DNA of 64,000 nucleotides from Parolsenella sp958406235 (GTDB taxonomy: Bacteria; Actinomycetota; Coriobacteriia; Coriobacteriales; Atopobiaceae), in assembly GCF_039062465.1 (NCBI RefSeq), contig NZ_JBCLNF010000004.1, forward strand, positions 1 through 64,000, given 5' to 3'. The translations under genes were made by a program, and so were the position numbers. The notes under the pieces are model-generated. The model was given only the letters and a program-made list of their open reading frames with translations, was not told the DNA's origin and did not search any database. Numbering within the stretch: position 1 is the stretch's first letter; every line of letters starts with the position of its first letter. Shown one piece after another: positions 58,117-64,000 of this stretch.

Positions 58117-59415
58117 TTGTCACGAGAGGCGCTTGGAGAGATGCGCGCTCTACGTACACGCATACAATGGCCCCATGAACAGACTATTCGACAAGCTCAT
58201 TGTGCTCACCTGCTGCCTCGTCGGCGCTCGCGACTTCCAATCGACGCGGAGCTGGTGGCAGCGCTTTGCCTCTCCGTCGCCTTGAGCGCGTGTGTCGAAA
58301 CGCTACGCGATAGCGCCCAGCTGCGCGGAAGCGGGATTGCATCGCTCGCATTCATTGCCGCCTCGATCTTCGTGCCCGCGCTCGTCCCCTTCGCCCCGCT
58401 CGCGCTCTACGATGCCGCGCGGGGGTTCGACCGCGAGAGTCCCTCGCCGTTGCTTGGACGCGCGGTGCTCTTCATGATCGCGCTCGCCGCACACCTTTGC
58501 TCAGGCAACCTATCGGCAGAGACGATCGCGCTCTCCACCGTGTTCGCGTTCGCCGCGACGTTGCTCTCCGTCCGCACCACGCAGGTCGAGCGCGAGTACG
58601 CTCGCAACGCCACCGTTCGCGACGACCTTCAGGAGCGCACGCTACTGCTGGAGGCGAAAAACCGCGACCTCCTCGAGCGACAGGACTACGAGGTGCAGGT
58701 GGCGACCCTCGCCGAGCGTGCCCGCATCGCCCGCGAGATCCACGACAACGTTGGTCACCAACTCACGCGCGCCAAACTCCAGACGGATGCGCTGGCCATC
58801 GTCCACGAGACGGACCCCGCCGCGGCAGCAGACTTCCAGAGCGTCGGCCGTACCGTAGACGAAGCCCTCTCGCTTGTCCGCGCGAGCGTGCATGACCTCC
58901 ACGACGATTCGTCTGACCTCGGGCTTCAGGCCCATAAGGTAGCCGACGCCATCATGCGCGGCTCGAGCGTGAGAGTGGCGGTCGAGGTCTCCTGCGAACA
59001 CGTGCCCGCAAACGTGGGGACTTGCCTTCTCGCCGTGATGCGCGAGGCCATGTCGAACGCGCTGCGCCATGGGCGCGCGGGAAGAATCGAGGTGCGTTGC
59101 CTCGAGCGCCCGGCGCTGTGGCAGCTGTCTGTGCTTAACGACGGAGGGACGAGAGGCGGTATGGTGGCGCCTGTCGCCGTGACAGGCGTTCCGGCAGATC
59201 GCGGGCATCGCGCGTCGGCAGGTGACGGATACGGCGTATCGGCAGATCAGACGGTGATTTCCGGCCAATTCCACACGAGCGGCGGCATGGGCCTCGCATC
59301 CATGCGCGAGCGCGTCGAGGCACTCGGCGGGTCCTTCTCGGCAGGACCGAGACGTGACTCAACCGGCTGGCGCGTGTTCGCATCGATTCCCAAGGAGAGG
59401 GTTAGCGCAACATGA
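58117..59415 (+). CDS. NarL-type sensor histidine kinase, N-terminus likely frameshifted
   Basis: 432 codons from TTG 58117, but that start is doubtful. Four hydrophobic helices lie in residues 45-150; then the dimerisation/phosphoacceptor HisKA_3 segment ERARIAREIHDNVGHQL (His near 210) and the ATPase with AVMREAMSNALRHG (N-box) and a GGMGLASMRERVEALGG G2 box. A -10-like TACAAT (58164-58169) sits six bases before ATG 58175, whose frame (MNRLFDKLIVLTCCLVGA) looks like a true first helix but stops at 58285. A one-base loss near 58225-58250 would join it to the kinase frame. It may be a real defect, a sequencing error or an alternative start. The response regulator overlaps its end by 4 nt. Confidence 0.8.
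   Translation: MSREALGEMRALRTRIQWPHEQTIRQAHCAHLLPRRRSRLPIDAELVAALCLSVALSACVETLRDSAQLRGSGIASLAFIAASIFVPALVPFAPLALYDAARGFDRESPSPLLGRAVLFMIALAAHLCSGNLSAETIALSTVFAFAATLLSVRTTQVEREYARNATVRDDLQERTLLLEAKNRDLLERQDYEVQVATLAERARIAREIHDNVGHQLTRAKLQTDALAIVHETDPAAAADFQSVGRTVDEALSLVRASVHDLHDDSSDLGLQAHKVADAIMRGSSVRVAVEVSCEHVPANVGTCLLAVMREAMSNALRHGRAGRIEVRCLERPALWQLSVLNDGGTRGGMVAPVAVTGVPADRGHRASAGDGYGVSADQTVISGQFHTSGGMGLASMRERVEALGGSFSAGPRRDSTGWRVFASIPKERVSAT
58164..58169 (+). promoter_or_regulatory. Candidate leaderless -10 box of the kinase gene
   Basis: TACAAT six bases upstream of ATG 58175, the spacing expected when transcription starts at the A of the start codon. No clear -35. Confidence 0.4.
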
Positions 59416-60041
59416 GGATCATCATCGTCGACGACGACAAACTGGTCTGCGATTCGCTCAAGATCATCCTAGGCGCGCAGCCTGACATCGAAGTGGTGGG
59501 CCTTGGGTCATCCGGCAATGACGCCGTGAGGCTGTTCCGCGAGCTTGCGCCCGATGTGGCGCTGCTCGACATCCAGATGCCGGAACGCGACGGGCTCTCC
59601 GCCGCCCGAGAAATCCTTGTCGAGGACCCGGCGGCGCGCGTCGTGTTCCTCACGACCTTCTCGGATGACGAGTATATCGTCGCGGCTTTGAAGCTCGGCG
59701 CGCGCGGATACCTCATCAAGACGGACGTGCAGGCCATCCCGCCAGCGCTCGCCCAGGTCATGGAGGGCAAGCGCGTGCTCGAGGGAAAGCCCGCAGACAG
59801 CGTGGATTTCTCCGCTGGCGTCGAGGAGGCGGAGTCGCACGAACGGACCGGCGCCTTCGCCACACTCACTGACCGCGAGTTCGAGGTGGTTCGCCTGATT
59901 GCCGAGGGCCTCGACAACAAGGAGATCGCCGCCACCGCCTACATGGGCGAGGGCACGGTGCGCAACCACATCAGTTCGATCCTCGCCAAGCTGGGCCTGC
60001 GCAACCGCACGCAGATTGCGATCGCATACCTGAAGGCGTAG
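59412..60041 (+). CDS. NarL/LuxR-family response regulator
   Basis: 209 residues. Receiver domain 1-120 with the acidic pocket IIIVDDDK, phosphoacceptor Asp53 in VALLDIQMPERDG, TTF and the switch lysine in GYLIKTD. LuxR-type helix-turn-helix at about 145-205 (LTDREFEVVRLIAEGLDNKE, then EGTVRNHISSILAKL). The ATG overlaps the kinase stop (ATGA). It likely controls the divergent ABC exporter, as for LiaSR/DesKR-like pairs. Confidence 0.95.
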   Translation: MRIIIVDDDKLVCDSLKIILGAQPDIEVVGLGSSGNDAVRLFRELAPDVALLDIQMPERDGLSAAREILVEDPAARVVFLTTFSDDEYIVAALKLGARGYLIKTDVQAIPPALAQVMEGKRVLEGKPADSVDFSAGVEEAESHERTGAFATLTDREFEVVRLIAEGLDNKEIAATAYMGEGTVRNHISSILAKLGLRNRTQIAIAYLKA

Positions 60042-60057
60042 GCGCGGCGTCACTCGC

Positions 60058-60271
60058 CGGAACCCACCTCTCGTAAGGGATTGGCGGCAGAAACGGGCGG
60101 CGTCGCTTGCCGGAACCCACCTCTTGCCCGCCGGAGCCCACCTCTTGCCCGCCGGAGCCCACCTCTTGTAAGGGATTGGCGGCAGAAACGGGCGGCGCGT
60201 CCACCAGAACACACCTCTTGTAAGGGATTGGCGGCAGAAACGGGCCCAATTCCTTACAAGAGGTGGGTTTG
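60058..60271. repeat. Cluster of ACCTCTTGTAAGG palindromic repeats
   Basis: Five direct copies of a unit beginning (C)CGG-A(A/G)CCCACCTCTTG start near 60057, 60111, 60132, 60153 and 60206; three continue with TAAGGGATTGGCGGCAGAAA and CGGGC. One inverted copy (60247-60270) pairs with the last, CCAATTCCTTACAAGAGGTG against ACACCTCTTGTAAGGGATTGG, to make a 24-bp stem with two mismatches. The same core forms the palindrome at 18337-18402. Confidence 0.9.
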
Positions 60272-60369
60272 GCGAAGGTGGACTTGGTGAGCAAAAGAAG
60301 GTGCAACGCAGGACGACAGGCTCTCGGGACGAGCCATTTCCCAGCGGCGAAAGACGCTACGAAGCAAAA

Positions 60370-60405
60370 GAAAACAGGCCGGAAGCTTATGGCCTCCGAC
60401 CTGCA
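60370..60405 (-). terminator. Terminator of tRNA-Phe
   Basis: On the minus strand CAGGTCGGAGGC, loop, GCTTCCGGCCTG, then TTTTCTTTT. Confidence 0.8.
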
Positions 60406-60412
60406 TCTTTTC

Positions 60413-60488
60413 TGGTGGCGGGGAAGGGAATCGAACCCCTGACACGGGGATTTTCAGTCCCCTGCTCTACCAACTGAGCTACCCAGCC
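60413..60488 (-). tRNA. tRNA-Phe (GAA)
   Basis: 76-nt cloverleaf with encoded CCA. Anticodon loop CTGAAAA flanked by GGGGA/TCCCC gives GAA (phenylalanine). The acceptor GGCTGGG against CCCCGCC has one mismatch (T4 with C69). Confidence 0.94.
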
Positions 60489-60525
60489 GAATATGTTGCT
60501 CTCCACTCGCGCTTCGAGCTCGTTA

Positions 60526-60564
60526 ACTATATCAAATAGCAAACCTCGGTCAAGCGACTTTTTT
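60526..60564 (-). promoter_or_regulatory. tRNA-Phe promoter
   Basis: Minus-strand TTGACC (60553-60548), 16-nt spacer, TATAGT (60531-60526). A run of six A lies five bases upstream of the -35, but the full 15-nt element of the other tRNA promoters is not present in this orientation. Confidence 0.75.
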
Positions 60565-60607
60565 GGAAAAGTTTGAAATTGGTCAGGCCACCGGCAAGCG
60601 CCCCGTC

Positions 60608-61426
60608 TCAGCCACACGCCTTCGGTCGCCTCTCGCCGTCCCCAAGAGGCTCCTGCCTGATAGTGACGTTGCTTCCGTCAACCTCTACGACGACCGTCGA
60701 CACCGGGGTCTGGATCCTCACGCAAGGCACCCCGCGGACAAACGCGACAGGCTTCTGGGCGGCGTCGGATACCGACGGCACCACAACGTGCGAAGGAGCC
60801 GGAGAAGCAGGGGCAACGGATGCCGGAGAAGCAGGGGCAACGGATGCCGGAGAAGCTGGGACGACGGATGCCGAAAGCACCGGAGAAGCGGGGACCTCGG
60901 ATGCCGGGGAGGCGGGGACGACGGATGCCGGGGAAGTGGCACCCGCAGGCGATCCGTGGCGAGACGAAACCCGGCGAACATAAGACGCGCCGGGAGTAGC
61001 GCCAGATGGCGGTTGAGCTCCCAGGGATTCGGAAGCCCCAGCTCGAGACTCCCCCTCGGCGCCTTCCTCGACGCCCGGCGCGACATCCGGCATACTCACG
61101 GGTTCCTCAAGCGCCGCATCGCGTTTGTCAGCACTTGGCGGCGCCCCACCACCGGCGGCCTCACCCTCAGCCCAAAGCCCGTCAAGCGACCCCCAAGGCT
61201 CGTCAACGTTCTCCCAAGGCTCGTCGAGCGTCATAAGGCCAACCTCGGGAGCCTGCTCCGGAAAGTCATAGAGACATCCGTAGCACCTGTTCATGTCCGA
61301 AAAGAGCACGGCCCCGCATCGTGGGCACGTCTTCGTAACACCTACCTCATCGTTCGCGCTTGAACGCCCAGTTGCACTCCCATACCCTCTCCCCTCGCCC
61401 ATACCTGTCATCTGCATCCCAGACAT
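60608..61426 (-). CDS. Zinc-ribbon protein with Pro-Ala-Ser repeat
   Basis: 272 residues from ATG 61426 with GGGGAG upstream. Residues about 33-55 form a zinc ribbon (TCPRCGAVLF, then NRCYGCLYDF). A long disordered middle contains a Pro-Ala-Ser-Val repeat at about 165-220 (units like VPASPAS, SVAPASPA). The C-terminal 50 residues are beta-rich (CVRIQTPVSTVVVEVDGSNV). No signal peptide or membrane helix, so probably cytoplasmic. It is the last gene of an operon with a pseudopilin and a DUF192 gene. Function unknown; repeat length is likely to vary between strains. Confidence 0.7.
   Translation of the reverse strand: MSGMQMTGMGEGRGYGSATGRSSANDEVGVTKTCPRCGAVLFSDMNRCYGCLYDFPEQAPEVGLMTLDEPWENVDEPWGSLDGLWAEGEAAGGGAPPSADKRDAALEEPVSMPDVAPGVEEGAEGESRAGASESLGAQPPSGATPGASYVRRVSSRHGSPAGATSPASVVPASPASEVPASPVLSASVVPASPASVAPASPASVAPASPAPSHVVVPSVSDAAQKPVAFVRGVPCVRIQTPVSTVVVEVDGSNVTIRQEPLGDGERRPKACG
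60756..60940 (-). repeat. Coding repeat for Pro-Ala-Ser-Val units
   Basis: Tandem units of about 18-24 bp, for example GCATCCGTTGCCCCTGCTTC on the minus strand, repeat imperfectly six or more times and encode (S/A)VVPASPAS-type units within the zinc-ribbon gene. Confidence 0.75.
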
Positions 61427-61437
61427 CGCTTCTCCCC

Positions 61438-61806
61438 TCAAATCTCCTCATCAACGATTCGAATCCCCAGTTGCTGTCCCACGCAGGGCCAGGGCCCCGG
61501 CATACTCGGTCTCTCGAGCGCATGGCACGCGCCACGGACTCGCACGAGCCTCCCCGGCCGGAGCCCTCGCCACGAGCCGAGAACCTCGCCGGATTCGCCC
61601 ACCAACGCCACGTCGATTGCATAACGCATCCCAAAGGTATGGACCGACGCGCACGGAGTGAGCAGCACGCACCTGGCGCCCGAGTCCAAACGCGTCCCCA
61701 ATAGACCCCGAGCACGCCTCCACCAACTCCGGAGCACCTCCGCCCGAGCGACCACGACCTCGCGCTCGCCGCCCTCGAAAGCCACCTCGACTAATTCGCC
61801 CTTCAC
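61438..61806 (-). CDS. DUF192 family protein
   Basis: 122 residues from GTG 61806, chosen because AGGAGGG lies five bases upstream (GTG 61821, overlapping the previous stop, is the alternative). Family hallmarks: RGLLGTRLDSG, CASVHTFGMRYAIDVALVG, VLGSWRGLRPGR and GACHALE. DUF192 proteins are small beta-rich domains of unsettled function. The stop overlaps the ribosome binding region of the next gene, and the preceding gene is a TadE-like pseudopilin; DUF192 genes occur near Tad pilus genes in other actinobacteria to my knowledge. Confidence 0.88.
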   Translation of the reverse strand: MKGELVEVAFEGGEREVVVARAEVLRSWWRRARGLLGTRLDSGARCVLLTPCASVHTFGMRYAIDVALVGESGEVLGSWRGLRPGRLVRVRGACHALERPSMPGPWPCVGQQLGIRIVDEEI

Positions 61807-61817
61807 ATCCGCCCTCC

Positions 61818-62420
61818 TCACGTGATGATCGCCGCGCGGTACCTATCTACGACGATCTCCCGTTCGTGTCTGACCAAAGCGGGAATCTGATATCCCACGC
61901 CCGCAATGGAGACGGACGAGGGCCACGGCCGGAACACGAGCGTGCAGGTAAAACGCGTCGTTCCCGCGGAAAGGTCGAGAAGCGCGCCGGAGGCGCCTTC
62001 CATCAGGTCCTCGACGGACACCTCCACCTCGCACGCCAAGGGACTCATGCCGCGCTCGATGGCGCTCCTCACCTCGTCAACGCCAGCAAACGAGCTCGTA
62101 GCCCCCGAAGGCGACACCCCGTGGGCAAGCACCGCATCCGGCGCAACTCTATCGAAGCGAGCGCAGAGCTCGGCATAGTGCATGACGTTCACCACCACGA
62201 GCGCGCAGGCGACAATGACGGGGATGAGAACGGCCAGCTCGACGGCCATCTGCCCGCTCGACTCGCGAAACACGAAGCTTCCGTACCGTCCAGCGCCCAT
62301 GTGCAACGCCACGTCCGCCCGCTTACCGGAGCCGGCGCGCCGCGCTTGACTCACGTGTCTACCGGAACTCGCACGCTTACCAAAGACCGCGTGTCCCTTG
62401 GCACCCCCATGCCCCCTCAT
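61818..62420 (-). CDS. TadE-like pseudopilin
   Basis: 200 residues. A positively charged N-terminus of about 55 residues precedes SSGQMAVELAVLIPVIVACALVVVNVM, the TadE-type segment in which a conserved glutamate sits at the start of the hydrophobic helix (residues 57-82). The rest is a beta-rich extracytoplasmic domain with one cysteine pair candidate. Tad pseudopilins are part of Flp-type pilus machines. The ATG overlaps the stop of the upstream gene (ATGA), so the genes are coupled. Confidence 0.82.
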   Translation of the reverse strand: MRGHGGAKGHAVFGKRASSGRHVSQARRAGSGKRADVALHMGAGRYGSFVFRESSGQMAVELAVLIPVIVACALVVVNVMHYAELCARFDRVAPDAVLAHGVSPSGATSSFAGVDEVRSAIERGMSPLACEVEVSVEDLMEGASGALLDLSAGTTRFTCTLVFRPWPSSVSIAGVGYQIPALVRHEREIVVDRYRAAIIT

Positions 62421-64000
62421 GACGAATCAGCTCCCAGAAGAGCGCCGACATCGATCGTGAGCGGCACCGTGATATCCGTCCCAGGTATTGGCAGCTCCGC
62501 AATCGCATAGGGACCACCACCAAGCTCGTTGACGATTACCTGACCGAGCGCCCTCGCAATCGAGGCGGGATCGCCAGCATCCGGCAGACGCTCGATGAGT
62601 TCTCGCGCGTTCGCTACCTGTCCAAAGCCCGCTCGGTCAAACACGTTCTGGGAGTTGGTAAGAACCGGCTTGCGAAGTCGCAGGTCTGCCGGCTCAAAAC
62701 CCACGGCCCTTACGATTTCCGACAACCTATCGTTCAACCAGGAGGCAACCGGTCCAAGCAGCGTGCCGCTCAAGCCTGAGAGAGCCTCGCTCGCCGCGTC
62801 TGACAAACCATCCGCGCTCGAGCCATAGCCTCGCAAGAGCCCCGCCCACAACTCGCCGATCCCGCCGAGTACGCCAGCGCACCCCCAACCGATGTCATCG
62901 CCCAAAGCCTCGAGGAACCGCGTAAGGACATCATTACCATCGGCGTCAGAATCCGGCGCGAGCGTGGCTGCGGATATGGCGGCGCCGGTCGAAACGGCGA
63001 GGGGCGCGCTGAAACCGTTCGTTAGGGAATCCGGCAGGTCTCCCTCGCCCCTTCCTACCACGGCGACGCAGCCCCACGCTCCCGGCGGGCAGATCTTGAG
63101 ACGCGGCGACGCGAGGGTCTCGAGCGCTTCCTCGAAGGCTGACGCGCCCTCGTCCGCATAGTCCCTCATCTCAGCTTCGGCGGCAGCAAGATCGTCGGCG
63201 GCGGCCTCGTAATCGAGCGAAGCCGCGACCACACGAGCCCAGTAGTACTCATAGCCGTTATCTATGCTCGTCGACGCGGCGGCAACCTTGCCCATATCCG
63301 CCGAGCTCATCTGGCAGGTGGGACACCGCGCAACGGTGCCCGCATCAAGTTGCGACAGAGACGCCTCGCCGGCGGACGCACCCTGAGCCCCGGGACACCG
63401 CAGGGTTGAGTGAAGTGTGGCGCGTCCCCCCTCCTGCGTGCAGGGCCAGCGGGCATCCGTGTAAAGACGCGTGCCTTGCATCTCGCCGGTGTTCTTGGGG
63501 AGGCTCGGGAGGTCGATATCGACTGATCCATCCGGAAGCTCCAGATAGTAGCCAGCCTCCATCTCAGACAACGCGTACTCATAGAACGCCAGCCTACACT
63601 CGGAGTCAGTGAGGTATCTGATTCCCTGTCCAGCGGGCACTTCGATGGCGGCACGCCTCGCGTAGTAACTGCGCGAACGCAAGAGCGGGACGCCAAACGT
63701 CCAGCTCTCCGGCGAGGGATAGTACGGGTTCTCCGTCACCAAGAGGCCGGCAAGACCATCCGCCCGCTCGCGCATGTTCATGGGCTCTCCGCCACAATCG
63801 GCAAGCCAACCCTCACGCAGAGCCTCGTCAAGACGGTCCTGAGCATCCTTGGCTCGGTCTGACGCATCCTGCAGATGATCCGCCACTTCGGCTATCTCGT
63901 CTCCCGTGACGTCAGATTCGAGCGCGGAGAAGTCGCTCTGAGATTCTTGGGGAAAGGGAATCGCGCAACCAACGTAAGAGGAACCCTCGCCCTCGTTCGC
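62417..64000 (-). CDS. Large unknown protein in a Tad-type operon, 5' end outside the window
   Basis: At least 527 residues; the frame stays open to the right edge (upstream codons read NEGEGSSYVGCAIPFPQESQ), so the GTG at 63886 is not the true start. A long helical region, possibly coiled coil, lies near the visible N-terminus (DASDRAKDAQDRLDEALREG) and again near residues 235-270. A cysteine/histidine cluster TLHSTLRCPGAQG followed by TVARCPTCQM resembles the H-x(4-5)-C ... C-x-x-C metal site seen in some secreted proteins. The C-terminal half is Gly/Ala-rich. Directly upstream of the TadE-like gene with a 4-nt overlap, it is likely a surface or pilus-associated protein. No family named. 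Confidence 0.7.
   Translation of the reverse strand, partial: ANEGEGSSYVGCAIPFPQESQSDFSALESDVTGDEIAEVADHLQDASDRAKDAQDRLDEALREGWLADCGGEPMNMRERADGLAGLLVTENPYYPSPESWTFGVPLLRSRSYYARRAAIEVPAGQGIRYLTDSECRLAFYEYALSEMEAGYYLELPDGSVDIDLPSLPKNTGEMQGTRLYTDARWPCTQEGGRATLHSTLRCPGAQGASAGEASLSQLDAGTVARCPTCQMSSADMGKVAAASTSIDNGYEYYWARVVAASLDYEAAADDLAAAEAEMRDYADEGASAFEEALETLASPRLKICPPGAWGCVAVVGRGEGDLPDSLTNGFSAPLAVSTGAAISAATLAPDSDADGNDVLTRFLEALGDDIGWGCAGVLGGIGELWAGLLRGYGSSADGLSDAASEALSGLSGTLLGPVASWLNDRLSEIVRAVGFEPADLRLRKPVLTNSQNVFDRAGFGQVANARELIERLPDAGDPASIARALGQVIVNELGGGPYAIAELPIPGTDITVPLTIDVGALLGADSS

Noticed and set aside
60058..60271. CRISPR array
   Set aside because: Unit spacing is irregular, the intervals are parts of the same repeat, and one copy is inverted; it is a palindromic repeat cluster.

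Overview
This is a high-GC chromosome segment from an anaerobic actinobacterium, most likely class Coriobacteriia (Olsenella/Parolsenella/Collinsella-like). I infer this from the 16S sequence, the rapZ-whiA / gap-pgk-tpiA-gpmI-secG gene order, the PTS components and the strong GC-rich codon bias. No database was searched. Two runs of 97 Ns (1791-1887 and 7072-7168) are assembly gaps, and both interrupt repeated RNA genes.

Layout. 1-3.7 kb: a minus-strand rRNA operon (16S, then 23S; the 23S 3' end and any 5S lie off the left edge) with a candidate promoter. 3.7-11 kb: a decayed stretch, tRNA-Val, two membrane proteins, a tRNA-Gly/Cys/Gly array broken by a gap, a SpoIIE-type phosphatase next to a STAS+HATPase fusion, and tRNA-Leu. 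11-17.3 kb: a 39-bp tandem repeat, then a complete oppABCDF peptide-import operon on the minus strand. 17.9-25.8 kb: secG, gpmI, tpiA, pgk, gap (lower glycolysis), whiA and rapZ, all minus. 26-28.8 kb: a SixA-like phosphatase and a HelD-like RNA polymerase helicase.

28.9-31.9 kb: initiator tRNA-fMet is followed by two small, largely decayed integrated segments, each closed by a copy of the tRNA 3' end. The second carries an AlbA_2/HATPase protein preceded by 21-bp direct repeats. 32.3-42.4 kb: an accessory cluster of mostly unrecognised genes: two TPR-like proteins, a SNF2 helicase with an HhH region and a zinc ribbon, a small acidic protein, a tail-anchored protein, two YbjN-like small proteins and a CbxX/EccA-like AAA+ ATPase. 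This is my best candidate for an undescribed system.

42.4-48.2 kb: envelope glycosylation genes (sulfatase-fold membrane protein, GtrB-like glycosyltransferase, GtrA-like flippase) and a phosphoglucomutase. 48.4-54.5 kb: sugar and polyol metabolism, with a PTS EIIB-SIS fusion, an SDR, fucO, an AIM24 protein, an orphan EIIB and gldA. 54.6-60 kb: an ABC exporter (ATPase plus two ABC-2 permeases) divergent from a two-component system. The kinase seems to need a frameshift to join its likely leaderless start. 60-64 kb: a cluster of palindromic repeats, tRNA-Phe, and a minus-strand operon with a TadE-like pseudopilin, a DUF192 protein, a zinc-ribbon protein with a Pro-Ala-Ser repeat, and a large unknown protein running off the right edge.
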